DNA of 64,000 nucleotides. Origin: Jaltomata sinuosa (lineage: Eukaryota > Streptophyta > Magnoliopsida > Solanales > Solanaceae). Positions 1-12,800 of the stretch are shown piece by piece. Within the stretch, counting starts at the first letter, position 1; each line of letters starts with the position of its first letter. A program made the position numbers and the translations under genes. The stretch covers positions 310,001-374,000 of the forward strand of contig QJPP01007217.1 in the NCBI GenBank assembly GCA_003996215.1, written 5' to 3'. Below the pieces are notes generated by a model. That model made no database searches and was not told where the DNA came from. It saw nothing but the letters and a program-made list of their open reading frames with translations.

Positions 1-864
1 GTCAAACTTGGATGGATGTAATACCGATTCAAAATCGACAACTAGAAGAATTAATTGTCAAAAACATCTAAGCATCTTCAACGGAAAAATAGTTTGATTA
101 TATTACCTTCCTAAACTAGGCAACACTGAATTAGTAGGATATTAGTTGAAGACCTAACCTTAATGACGAGATAAAAAGATAATATCCATCAATTGTATGT
201 TTCGCTGAACTTCTTTCACCACAAGTGTTTTTGCCTGTCCTTTTCCAGAGTTAAATAGTTCCTTTTCTGGGGTAAAATACATGGATACTCCTCTAGATTG
301 CTGAAATTGTGCATCCACCTGCTTAGGGAGCTACACGACTGACCACACTCCTTGAATTTAGTTCCATGGTATATGTGATCCCTGGAGTTCTGGTAGTAGT
401 TGGTCAAAAGGAGGCCAGAGATTGCTAATGTCACATGAAAAAAAGCTCCAACATACCCTTTTCTGATGTAACTTCCTTTTAGTCTTCTCCGGTGTCCTTT
501 TCATCCTTATCTCTAGAGAGTAACATTGTTTCTTCTCTTTGGTTATCATTTTGATCTATAGTAATCACGTCTAACCCTAAGTGAGTTGTTCAAGGGTCTG
601 GGAGTCATTCTAGAACTATCTTTATTTTTTAACAATCCTTTTCATTTTCTTTAAAAAAAATTGTTGAGTGTTCACAGCTTCCCTAAACTTGTTCCTCCCC
701 TCCCCCCACCCCACCACAACCCCCACCCCTAACCCTTGCTGACATTTCTTACCCAACAATTACCTACCCTTTTCACTCTCAAACCCCACAGATTTGAATC
801 CTGAAATTTGTCCCACCATCATAAATATGCTTTTGAGTTCAATTAGTGCAAAAAAAATTATCAC

Positions 865-3800
865 CTTGGCAGGAAGTGAACTCCCAGCTTTCTCACAACC
901 CATGGAGTCGACAGGTGCATCTTCTGCGGATCTCATCTTGCGGATTCCTTCAAGGACTTTTTCCCAGTTCGAAGGTGGTTGTAGTGGATCAGATAAACTG
1001 AAGCCTTTGATTTCTGTCCTTCAACAGACCTTAGCTTAGTGATATGGTTAAACAAGACAAAGTGCCCATTGGCTCAACGATAATGTAGAGTTGCATACAA
1101 AGGTACTTCAAGTCCTCTGTATTTCAAACTAACAACGGTAAGATATAAACCAAAAAGAAACATTGGTATTAGCAAACTACAGCAAGATAATAAACAGAAT
1201 TCTATTAAAGCATCAAAATAAATCTAATTAATCCTAAGAGTGTCTAGAAAGATGAACTGAAGCAAACTGTTTCCTTTTTCTTCTTCATTCACTTAAGTAG
1301 TACAAAAATTACATCTTCATACATTATCAAAGAAAAAAATTACATCTTCATGCTACATTTTTCTATTCAACGTGTCAATTGAGGACTTCAATTATGAATA
1401 TGAAGTAATGAGACCAATGAATGACATAATATTGCTTATCCCTCGAATTGGACTCTTTCACTAAAAGTTATAGCCATTGACCAGCAGATTTGTCAAGCTA
1501 GTTGCAGAGAATCAGTTTCGCGGTTTTAACTATCCAACTTAAGCTTTTGATCTACCAGACAGCCATTTGGAGAATCTATATACATGTCTAGTTGGGTTTT
1601 CAAAGTTTAATAGATTTGTGAGTTTTATTTCAAGAAAAGCAGATTATTTTCAGGTTTATAGTTTGTGAATGTGATATTATGTTAGAGGTGAGATCTGTTT
1701 GAATTTTTTATCCTAGAGATGGAGGTTTATTTCATCCAAGAAACCACTCTGCAGTGACAGGAGATTTGAGGGTGTTCTCCTTTTCAGATTTGAGATTGAC
1801 CAGTCGCTAAGTAGAAGAAGGATATCTGGTAGGTTTAAGACTTATCCCTTAGGTGGCAAGTTTGTTCCTTTTCTTTAAGTGCATATTCACATTACCTCCT
1901 AAATGTCATTTGCACAATTTTTGGCAGTTAAACCTACATATCTTTCGTGTGTCATCCAAAGCTCATCAGCATAAGCAATGATGCATATTGGAAAAGACAA
2001 GCTAAATATATATCTAATTTTTTTCCAACATCAGAAACAATAGTAGGAACCTCCAGATTACCTCATTTACCTGTTTGCGTCAACTGGGATAGAGCTTTTT
2101 CTCCTGTCAAACGAACAGTTTTGGCAGGTTCTGCACAAAGTGAAGAATGATTGGCAAAATGGATGAAAAACAAGGAAATTGGGAAGTCCAAATGCTGATG
2201 AACAGGAACGTAAAATAGCAGAGCTGCAGAGGTGACTGAAAGCTTGTTACCGTGACAGAGTTCTATACCATTCAAGCATCATAAAAACATGAAAAGAGAA
2301 AAGGCAATAACATAGAAAACTCTACCTTCTTTCTCTCCCGATCATGTCCAAAAAAATGGCCCTTTTCACTTGCTGACAAAACAAGTGCTTATACTTCCAT
2401 CATTTTTTTTTTAGAGCAGGCATGCACATACTTTCTATCTTATGAACTAGTTAGTCAAGAAATGATCAGTAATTTTAAAGGCTGTCATGACATTAGATGC
2501 ACAATTGAAAAGCCACAGATATAGATACTCAATTACTAGTAAGCCTATGATAAAAGGATTTGCAAATAATGGGTCGTGTACTTCCTCTCTTATCTCTCTT
2601 CAACATTCTGATTCTTCACGCTGCAATTTCAACTCATTCTTCTACACAACACAGTTTTTACATGCCTTACTCATATGCAAAACCTTTCCTTTCATATCAC
2701 CTTGGTTAATACACAAGGAAGTCAAAGTGCTTAGTTAGGTTCCTCGCGACTAATGCTTCTATGTAAAAATAAAACATATCCAACGGGTTATAAGGACTCC
2801 ATCACATATACTACTTCAATTAGTCATCTCCTATCGTTTTTGCTGTTTCTCCGCTGATATCTTTTCTAACTTATCCTTCTTTAAATTCCAAGAGTTAGTT
2901 CAAGTCAAGTCATGCAAATTTCTTGGGTCTCACTAACCTAATCTTGAAAAAAAAAATCTCCTCGAGTGAATAAACAAGTGCCTATGGTAACATTTTTTTA
3001 GCACTAGATAACTACAGGACTTGGAAATTCTGTATTTTTCTATATTTTCGACAATCACTTTATCTAATTAAAATTCTTGGTAAAGTTGTATGTTTTTAGT
3101 CTTTTGTACTTGAATAAAAACTTTTACAAATTCATGTTCAAACTTCATTGTCTAATCATGCAAAGGTTTGATCCAGTCACATTCATTCATTTCATCACAA
3201 ACTAGAGCACCGATTGTCAGCTTTATTCTACCTGTATCCCAATAGAATGGGGTAGACAAGAATATGAAATCCAGCAATAATCAAGCTTAACAAGGTAAAA
3301 GGTGGTGTGGTTTTTTTAAGATAGATACACGCGGCAAGTTAAAGGCTAGCAAGCTACTAGAATAGCAACAAGGTTTGGGCGGTCATTGAAAAAGGGAAAA
3401 TTTCAGACTTCTAGGCAAATAATCTTGTTCTTTTTGATTAGGGACAACTAGGCAAATTATCGTCAATGCATTGATGGTGATCAGAATAGTTATGGAGTCA
3501 AAATAAAGACTTGAGACTTACTTGATTGGGAATGTGCATCGTCCTTAGAATAGGAAAAATCCTCTATATCAGGCAGTCTAACAAACTGCAGAAGCCAAAA
3601 AAAAGATCAGAAAGTTCTCTTTCCTTTATGTCACTGATAAGCCAAATGATCAAATTACCTTAAAACCTCAAATGATCAAAGCAAAGAAGTATTTTGAGAT
3701 GGTTATGATTTTAATCAGTTTGTTAAATGAACTACCATACTGTATGAATCTGGATGCTAAAAGTTCTGAAAAGTCTATTCCCTCTATCAATGCATTCAGC

Positions 3801-4611
3801 TTGGTTGGATGGTTGTTACATATCATTTCATAATGTACCATATTGTTTTGATGAATACAATATTTGGATAGATTGTATCAGTTCCGGTATTACATCATGC
3901 CACACGTTAGCAATCTGAAGAATATACTTACAATATTATAAAGGACGGGCAAGGTAGAAGTAATTACAACCATTTCAAGCCAAAAGTAATAAAGATATAG
4001 GAAGACCATACTTTTTTGCCAGAAGATTCTTCCTTAACCTCTTTGGCTATGACTTCCACAGTCTTTTTAACTCTCTTTCTCCGAACGAAAACACGAAGTT
4101 CAGGAACGGAGCTTCCACCTGAGCCAGTTAGAATAACGACGGAGTCAGATGTTTCACTGGGGGTTCAAAATATGAAAAAGTAGCACACCAAGAAGCTGGA
4201 ATGGGGTCAAAACATCTAATATATACATAAAAATAATTTTAACCATATATAAATAACCTAAGTTTTCGCCTAAGAGGGATGAACCCCTCGGCCCTGCCGG
4301 GCTCTGCTCATGTCAGAACCTGAACATAAAACTTACAATATTACCCCACCCCCACCCCTCAAAAAAGTTACCCCTTTTATTCTTCAATGCATACGTGCAA
4401 CTTTAAAGAAGTACTAATTCAAAAGGTTGTTATAGCTGGAATGCTTTAAAAAGATCGATTCTTTATTGTTTGGCTGACCTGGGTTTTTCTCAGAAGGGGT
4501 TTCTTGGTTGAGGGAACTTCGAGTTCTTCGCATTTTGGAGGAGGAAATGGGCTGAATTCGAAGTGGGATTGAGGGAAAAAGCGCAGAGTTTCTCAGAAGA
4601 CAGAGGGACAT
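865..4611 (-). CDS. NTH1: Endonuclease III homolog (NTH1-type DNA glycosylase/AP lyase), 5' half; continues beyond the left edge
   Basis: Bifunctional base-excision-repair enzyme family that removes oxidised pyrimidines and nicks AP sites; plant members act in organelle nucleoids and the nucleus. Four coding exons are visible on the minus strand: 4609/4611-4479 (ATG at 4611), 4118-4012, 3585-3522 and 1013-865. All join in phase (453 nt, 151 residues) through GT-AG introns. Residues 1-35 are rich in Ser/Arg and poor in acidic residues, like an organelle transit peptide, with a second in-frame Met at residue 27. A basic patch ELRVFVRRKRVKK lies at residues 51-63, then LPDIEDFSY at 84-92, and the family signature NWEKVLEGIRKMRS (117-130) followed by AEDAPVDSMGCEKAG (131-145). 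The helix-hairpin-helix, catalytic Lys/Asp and iron-sulphur cluster lie past the left edge, because positions 1-864 read as intron. The exon 2 acceptor at 4119-4120 was chosen because it alone keeps the frame. The 2.5-kb third intron (1014-3521) holds nothing recognised. Confidence 0.92.
4135..4312. mobile_element. hAT-like MITE in NTH1 intron 1
   Basis: A block of about 178 bp with related termini: GGAGTCAG at the left and a CTCTGCTC-like right end, a degenerate form of a GGAGCCAG/CTGGCTCC pair. The interior reads TTCAAAATATG, then AATATATACATAAAAATAA, then ATGAACCCCTCGGCCCTG. A second copy with the same order of blocks lies at 47343-47522. The two copies establish it as a dispersed repeat; the hAT assignment is from the style of the ends, and no clear target-site duplication was found. 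Its left edge is only about 16 bp from NTH1 exon 2. Confidence 0.65.
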
Positions 4612-4884
4612 TGATTCTTGGACCCTGCTCCAAAAATTGAAAAACAAGAAGCTCAATTGTGTAAATTTAGTTAAATTGAAAATGTATCACTATATTTTAT
4701 TTGGTCAAACTTTCGAAATTTACTCATTTTGAAAAGTGTTACTACTATTTATTGTATCTTTTTAAAAAAATACTTCTAAAAAGTTATTGTTCGTGTTTGA
4801 AAGTACTCTTAATTTTTCCACTAAAATCTTAATTAAATACCTTTAACTTTTGTAACATAAGCACTTTTAATCGTTAAATAACTA

Positions 4885-5297
4885 GGTAGGCGTTTGACCA
4901 TGAGAATTTTTCACTATTTTTTGAAAAATTATTTCACTTTTTTTCAGAAATAGTGTTTGGCCATAAAAATCAAAATGCAACTCCGGAGTTGTATTAATTG
5001 TATTTGAAAAAGTGAAAACACCCAAAATGGTGTTTTCACTTTTTCCAAACTCACTTTTTTCACTTTTTAATTTTATATTTTTTGAAAAAATCCTAAATTT
5101 TTTATTTTCATAAAATAACCTCATTTAAATTATATTTCATTTTAAATCATATTTTATGTTTTTTAAAAATATATATTTAAGATCTAGATAATTATTGCAA
5201 AAGTTATGGCCAAACACAACTTCAACTCCAACTCCAATTTTGAAAATTCGAAAAAAGTGAAAAAAAATTTGGTTCTCATGGCCAAACGGCACCTATG
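4885..5297. mobile_element. MITE with terminal inverted repeats (GTTTGGCCATGAGAA family)
   Basis: About 410 bp of AT-rich sequence bounded by inverted ends: GCGTTTGACCATGAGAA at the left and the complement of CCGTTTGGCCATGAGAA at the right. The interior has the poly-purine/pyrimidine runs TTTTTCACT and AAAAAGTGAAAA and an internal GTTTGGCCATAAAAATC motif. Related copies lie at 31447-31785 and, more degenerate, at 26066-26690 and 55990-56170. No transposase frame is present. The target-site duplication is unclear. Confidence 0.7.
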
Positions 5298-5919
5298 TCT
5301 TTCTTAACTAATTCCCTAAATGAAAATAATTAAAAATAGGTAATTTTTTAAAAGTCTGTAACTTAAGAGAAATATTTTTTTTGTCACGTGAAATAGTAGT
5401 CAATCTTTTACATTTGTAATTTCAGTCATAATCTATATATGCGAATTCACGACAATCATCATTGAAATAGTCTTTATTTAGTTTAATTAATATTCTTAAA
5501 GATGTTTGAACCAACATTTTTTTATATTAATTGTCATTAAAATCCTACGCGTTATTTTAACAAAACTCTTTTTAAATATTTCTCAGCCAACTGATGTTTG
5601 GTTAACTCGTGTATATATTAATTATTACTTAGATGAATAATATAACGTCATGTAACATAAACACACATTGGTTAAAAAGCTTAGTTTATTCTCTATAAAT
5701 AACCAATTGAACATAAATGTTAGGGGACTTCAATGTCTCAAGTCTCCGAGGCCTAATTCTCATAATTCAATATACCACTTAATTATTTTTTATTCATTAC
5801 ATTTTATTATTGACGTGATTTATTTTATTATTATTTTATTCTCAAAGTCAATCTAACTCGCATACCTTTAAATCACTTAATAAATTCAATTGTACCATTT
5901 TCGGGCTTAACACCTCTAA

Positions 5920-6104
5920 GAGCCCGTTTGGATTAGCTTATTTTAAGTGTTTTTTAAGTTAAAATAGTTTTTAAACTATTATACAGTGTTTGGGTAAGTA
6001 AAAAAGTGCTTCTGGACACTTAATTTAAGCCAAAATAGCCCAAAAAAAGCTAAAAGCTAAAAGCTGAGATTTTCTGCTTAAAATAAGCTTATCCAAACAG
6101 GCTC
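5920..6104. mobile_element. Tourist-like MITE 1 (TAA target-site duplication)
   Basis: A 185-bp element with near-perfect inverted ends of about 28 bp: GAGCCCGTTTGGATTAGCTT at the left and, on the complement of the right end, GAGCCTGTTTGGATAAGCTT. It is flanked by TAA on both sides (5917-5919 and 6105-6107). TIR sequence and 3-bp TAA duplication are typical of Tourist elements of the PIF/Harbinger superfamily. It shares its right TAA with the next element. Confidence 0.85.
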
Positions 6105-6107
6105 TAA

Positions 6108-6439
6108 GTGGGTGTTTGGATTGACTTTTATTTTTTGACTTATAAGCCAAAAGCAAAAGCTAGGATTTGTAGATTTTGGCTTTTGGCTTATTTTTGCCTT
6201 TTTAGCTTTAAAAAAAGTGCTTAAAAGCTATTTTGGCTTTTACCCAAACACTTCAAATGTGTTTAAAAGCTATTTTGGCTTTTACTCAAACACTTCAAAT
6301 GTGTTTAAAAGCTATTTTGGCTTTTACTCAAACACTTCAAATGTGTTTAAAAGCTTTGGCTTTTACTCAAACACTTCAAATGTGTTTAAAAGCTATTTTG
6401 GCTTAAAAACACTTAAAATAAGTCAATCCAAACGAGCTC
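6108..6439. mobile_element. Tourist-like MITE 2 with internal 42-bp tandem repeat
   Basis: A 332-bp element directly abutting MITE 1. The left end is GTGGGTGTTTGGATTGACTT and the complement of the right end is GAGCTCGTTTGGATTGACTT. TAA flanks it at 6105-6107 and 6440-6442. The interior is expanded by a tandem array (about 6219-6405) of a 42-bp unit containing the near-palindrome AAAAGCTATTTTGGCTTTT. The translated repeat seen on the plus strand is a by-product and not a gene. Confidence 0.82.
6219..6405. repeat. 42-bp tandem repeat, about 4.4 copies
   Basis: The unit TTTAAAAGCTATTTTGGCTT plus TTACTCAAACACTTCAAATG repeats head to tail inside Tourist MITE 2. The fourth copy has lost six bases from the AGCTATTTTGG part; otherwise copies are nearly identical, so the expansion is recent compared with the element itself. 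Confidence 0.85.
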
Positions 6440-6800
6440 TAAGTTTAGGTAGATGAAAAGATTTTACTTTTATTTGAACTGAAATAACGATGAATGTCAA
6501 TGAGTTGAAGTTATATACATTGACAATGTAAATATTACATACGTAATCACGTTAATTAAAAAATATTTATTGATAACTCTATTCAATAAGAAAAAAATTA
6601 CATATTAAAAATTAAACTATAATAATGGTACATTTTAAAAAAAAATTAGTAGTATTCTTCTTTTAGAATTTTCGAAAAGATTGATCCCTCAAAGTTTCTT
6701 TTTTTCAAAGTGTCCATTCCCTTTGTTGGTATAATTTTCTTCTTCTTGATTTCCAGACTTGCTCCGGAGCAAGCAGTTGTGTGTAAGGAAGAGGAAAGCC

Positions 6801-9800
6801 ATGACAGTGGCAGCAGGAATTGGATATGCTTTGTTAGCTCTTGGTCCTTCTCTCTCCCTCTTCATCGCTGTAATCTCCAAAAAGCCCTTCTTGATTCTAA
6901 CTGTTCTTTCCAGGTAATCTTTCTCTCTATTATCAACTTCCAATTCAGGGTTGCTTGTTTGAAAATTGAGCCTGAGGGTCTATCGGTAACAGCCTCTTTA
7001 CCCTTATAAGACAGGGGTAAGGACCCCAGACCTCACTTGTGGGATTATACCGGATATGTTGTTGTTATTTGAAAATTGCTTCCAATTGACAAAAAAAAAG
7101 GAATCTTTATTGATTTTCTTGAAACATGTGTAGAAAATCCTTCTGATCACAGTTATTGACAAAATTGGGTGCTGTATAGTTCATTTATTTGTGGCAAGTT
7201 TGGTGGTTTTTACTTTCATGGGTGTGACTTGGTCATTGTAAATGTAGACATATTGTTGTCATTTATTCCTTAAAGATTGTATTTTTTGGTTACTGGGTGC
7301 TGAGTGCTGACATATAGTTGTCATTCTTTGTTCATTTGATCAACAACAACAACAACATCATACCCAGTGAAATCCCACAAGTGGGATCTGGGGAGGGTGG
7401 AGTGTATGCAGCCTTACCCCTACCTTATAAGGAGGCTGTTTCCTACAGACCCTCGGCTCAAGTGAATCCTTTTGTTGCTCAATCACTTTTTCATTTCCTC
7501 TTTGGATAGGCACTAAAGGGTGACTATATGAACTACTGTTGTTACATTTTCATCATATATGATGTTTTCTTCTGCTGTAATCAGCTTGGTGTTTGTCAAT
7601 CGTGGTGTGGTTTGTGTTGCAGTTTAGCAGATTTCCATATAGTAGTATTTCATTCTGATTGTTCTACGTGAATAATTTCTTCTTTCTTTCTACTTTGGTA
7701 GTACATTGGTATGGCTTATGAGTCTGATAGTAATGTCAGCACTTTGGAGGGCTTTCCTGCCACTGAAAACCACAGTATGGTGGCCGTACACAATCCTCAT
7801 ACTCACTTCTGTTGGTTTTCAAGAAGGACTTCGTATTCTCTTCTGGAAAGTTTACAAGTAAGTCGGCCTACAACTAATATCTTGTGCACACTTTTCTGTC
7901 TGCATTGGTTAAACTAGTTAACTGAGTGAAAGTCATAGCTGATATAGATAACACTATAAATAATTAGTTTCTTTGCAGAAAATTTGTGTGAAAAGTAGAA
8001 GTGCAAAATAGAATAAAGATAACTTGACCTTAATTCCGTTTGAATTACGTGTATATTTCCCAAAAACATTTGGAGTTCCATACATGATTATTTTTCAAAG
8101 TATACGCATGATTGATATGCTATGAAAATTGGACTTGCATATGTATTGAACTATTATAATTTCCAGTGAAAGAGGTCATCAAAGTGGTGCTCTCTAGATT
8201 ATACTATGAAAATGTGAAGGACTTGCCTACGTATTAAACTCGTATAATTTCCAGTGTAAGAAGTCATCAACGTGACAATCTCCAAATTAGAGGCATTATT
8301 TATCCTTGCCAGACCTTGTGTTTTGCTACCTGGACCAAGGTCATACTTTAGTTAACTCGATTGTAGATACTTGCATTGCGCCAATTGATCACACAGACAA
8401 AACCAAGATGCAATATATCATCAGATAATCATCTGAAGTAGCCTTTGACATATAGAGCCAATTATTGTATTTCAACTAACATAGTTTCACATGGAACTGC
8501 TTGAGAAAGGAATATGTTGAAGCCAATGAAGTAAATGACATGCAGAAATGAATAAATGTTGTTTTATTAAGATGTAAACATCCTTTTCATGAGTAGTGGA
8601 TAGTCCATTTTTCCTTGCTATGCTATGCTGACTTGGTGTATAGCTAATTATTTGATACCCTGCCGGCCCTTATGTCTAGGATACATGGCCGTGTTTTCCA
8701 TGTTGGGAAATGGTCCGTGGTTATGGAAACTAGTATATGAGGAATGTAAATTCATTTATCAAATGGATTGTGAAACTAATTTTTCTAATAAAAAGTTGGT
8801 AGAACATCCTGTCTGCTTATATTATACTGGACTAGACCACAAGTAGTAATCTATCCTTCTGCTCATTCCCTCTCTTTGTTTGTATTTTTCTTCTTCAGCA
8901 GAGCTCCTCTATTTGTTGTTATTAATCAACTTGGCAAAACTTAAAGAACTTGAACCAAGTTAATTATTTTTTTTCTACTGGAGAGAAGGGTAACTTTGTA
9001 TTCGCACAAAAAAACTTGAACCGAGTTAATTATATCTTAATTCTTACATGAATCATCCTATGTCAAGTCATTTTTCTAAACTCAAAAAGGGGTTAGCTGT
9101 GAAACTTGCTTTGGGCAAGTCCAACATCAAAATGGGAGGAAAAAGTTAGGGGCCATAGAAGGGTGAGTTCAGAATTCAACTGTTGAGGGCCTTTTTGGGT
9201 TAAATCCCAAGGGGACAAAACCGTGATGCCAAAAAGCCTTGAGGTGGCTCCATGGTCGGGCCAAAACTGACAATATCTTGACAACTAGGTTTGGCCAAGA
9301 GACATGTCACGTTGAGCATGGATACTTTGGTCAAATAATGGTGGTCTTTTGGCAGAATTATGTTGCGATTTTTACTACTAAGCGGAGAATCTTATGTTGC
9401 CATAAACCTAACAAAACGTGCGGTTGTAGTTACAACTGCTACTGATCCATGAGATGTCTTTTTAATTTTATGATTTGCTAATGTACATCTCACTTTAGCT
9501 AATCATTTTTTGGATAACCGAGAAATCTCATGAGAGTTAGCTGGCCCAACCCCAATTACTTTCATGGTCCGAAACTCGGGAGACTATGGGCCAGCCCCTC
9601 TGCCCTGGTCGTGTTATATATCAATCTTTAGTTAGTGGCAGGATTCAAACGTCTAACCCACCCTTCTAGCTTTAGCTAATTCTTGAAGTCCTGGTAATAA
9701 TGAATTTAAAACTACCATTTCTGTTTCCTGCGAAACAATGTTTTCTTCATCATTCCATACCGTGAGTGATCCAATCCTTATTTTTCCTTCATCACATAGC

Positions 9801-12800
9801 TATGTTTCTCTAGTTTTAGCTTGAAACATAATTGCTTGACATGGTTTATATTTTTCATTTGAAAATTTCTTGCTGCTTTTGCTTGGTTATAATTTGTTGG
9901 GAAGAGCTTTTATGACTTCAGTACTTTTATCCTACTCTATATGTAGAATTTACCCTTAACTTTGTATTCCACGTTTGTGTTATATCAGGAAGCTGGAGGA
10001 TATATTGGACGCATTTGCTGACAGAGTCTCTAAACCTCGTCTCTTTATGACGGACAAGATGCAAATTGCTCTTGGTAGGATGCTGAACATATTCGCTACA
10101 TGTCTTTTGGGTTCTTGTATTTAGTTTCGATACTTTTGGCATCTCCCCTAGGATTTTATTTGTTATAGTTTTCTTTTCTCACTAAGGTACATTAATCGCG
10201 AGGCTAGCCAAAATAGTGTGGAAGACTTGTCACAATGACCTGAAAAACCCTAGCCTTAACCCACACCCAATAAGGGGAAAGTTTTAAAAAGTGGAAGCAG
10301 CTCGCCTACCCATTGAGGGTGTACCTTTTTGTTGCAAAACATGTTATGTTTTGGCTGCTTCTAAGAGTTCACTGTTGGTGACATATTTCAACATTAAAAA
10401 TGAAATTGTTGATATCATATAACATATGATAACATAGCACCATTCAACTTCTAAACCCTCTTTACAGTTCTGCACTTAACCAATTGATCTTTTCCAGTGG
10501 AAACAGAATTGAACAGGCAAAACCTCAGCATATTTAGATGGGGGCTAATAAGGAACTTGCTGATAACTGATGCACCATTTACACAAACTTTTAGATCTAA
10601 TTGATTGACAAATTAAGAATAATCTGATAATAACTAAATAATCTTTATGGTTTCTTCATACAGATCAAAAGAATTCTAAAAGTATCATGAAAACATGTCT
10701 GACCATAGGAAACTTGAAGATGATGTTAGTTGCACTCTGTATATTGGACTGATGCAATTGAAGTTCTGTTTAAGGGTAGGCAGGGAAAGGCGGGCTTAGT
10801 AGCTGAAATTGATGTGCTGGTTTCATTTAACCGAGTGTAAAATGGACCAAGAGACTGTCAGTTAGAATGGAGTTGGAGGTTGAAGAGGGACAGTGAGGGA
10901 TTGGGTTATTGATAGAGGAAAGGCATGTTCAATGAGATTGGGATGGAAAAGGCTAGCTTTTAGAGGTTTCTGAGGTTGGCATGACTGCGAGGTTTAAGTT
11001 TTAACTGCTCTATCTTTTTTCTGAAGGTTTAGAAGTTTCTAATCTGACTGTTATATGAGCTACTTCTACTAGATGGTACCAAGTATTGGAGTGTGAAAAT
11101 AAAAAGATAAAGGAGTTTCTTTACAAACTACCCCCTGCAGTTTGCTCTATATGAATAACCCTATTTATCATCTAAACTGTCAATAGAGGTTCTATTAATC
11201 AGATTAAGCATTTTTAAGGAACATTGTTGTTCATTATAATTCTGAATCCTGCCGAAACATCGACAAAATAGTGCTGCAAACCGTGATGCTATTTGCTAGT
11301 GGATGCTTAATCTGGGATACTATTACTGTTTGTACACCTTTCCAGCTCCAAGTTGTTTCAAGTTTTGAATATTATTTTGATCTTTCCATTTATGGTGAAG
11401 GCAAACATGAATCACCTTTCTGCTATTAGATATCTAGTGTAGTTTCTGATATTCTTTCTTTTGACATGCAGCTGGGGGTTTGGGACATGGTGTGGCGCAT
11501 GCTGTGTTTTTCTGCCTTGGCCTTTTGACACCTGCATTTGGACCAGCGACCTATTATGTAGAGAAATGTTCAAAAATTCCCTTTTTTCTTGTTTCTGGTA
11601 AGGGAAATCTGCTATTTCTGAGTTCCTCTTTTATTCTTTTGGAAACAGCTTCGAGTACATTGTATTATTGATCTTCAGCAAACTTTCTATATGTGAAAGA
11701 TTTTGAGCATCAACCCAAATGTTTAAAGCAGTGAATGGAATAACTTAGGACCGTTTTTAAGTAGATTAAAGAGTGGGTTTGTAGTAGAGAAAGAGTAGTG
11801 GGCCTGGAGCATAGAGATAAAGAGAGAGTAGGCTCAACAGGCTAAAGAGTGGAAATGGAGTAGAGAGATAGAGAGAGAGTAGGCTCAAGAGGCTGAAGAG
11901 TCGATCAGAGAAAAGTTAGTGACTTGATACACTGTATTGGGAGAGAGAAACCTAGAGCTGCTTAATGGCCTAAGTTGAAGAGATAAAAGCCTATAGAGAT
12001 AAAAACAAGTAGGTATAAAGCGTGTGTGACAACGAGCTTACCTAAAAATTTTGGTTCCCTGTTCTTGGGGCTGCCCTTACTGTTTAACTTAGGAAAATAG
12101 TGTAAAGTATAGTGCATGTTGCTATAGTGTTGCTTAATAAACCTGTATGATTATGCAGTCCTATAACAATATTTGGCATTTTAAATTGCAGCAATTATAG
12201 CCCTTGCATTTGCTACCATCCACACTTTCTCCATGGTTATTGCATTCAGTGGATATGAAGAAGGAAACAAAGTGGACCAGTATTTTGCTCCTGTTGTTCA
12301 CTTAATTGCTGGCATGTTGGTAAGTATCCACATGATTGCGTATGCATACTTGAAGAGTGCACACTAAACCTGTCGAGAAAACCAACTACTGAACTGAATG
12401 ATATTAGGGATCTGATAACCAAAACTTTCCTCATAGATCAACTAGAAGCAGATAGTTCTAGCAATTGGTGTGGCTTCTGAATTATTTCGGATTAAAATGT
12501 CCATAGTCAATCATAACAGGTTACTTACATTCTTGGTTACTGAGAGTTGTAGCTTTTACATTTTTCATATGCGAACATCTTTAGGAAGAGAAAATCTGAA
12601 ACAGGAACTGCCATGACTGGCTTACTTTTCATATCCTGATTCCTCAGGCGGTACAAGATCTGCCGAAAGAGGTTCATTTCTTATTATTTCCTTGAATCAA
12701 TGCCTTTGAGACTTGACCATAGAATTCAATGTCAGTTGCTGATTTTATTTAATGTACAGTTGATCGAGTTTAATAATTACGCTGAACTTTGTTGATTTAC

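Noticed and set aside
4012..4156. Longer version of NTH1 exon 2 starting at the CCCCCAG acceptor
   Set aside because: It breaks the frame with exon 1, and the extra part derives from the adjacent repeat; the acceptor at 4119-4120 keeps the frame.
4882..5124. 80-codon minus-strand frame
   Set aside because: Falls inside a TIR-bounded MITE and is low-complexity Lys/Phe-rich sequence.
6217..6456. Repetitive 79-codon open frame (VFKSYFGFYSNTSN repeats)
   Set aside because: It is the translation of the 42-bp array inside a Tourist MITE; there is no gene context.
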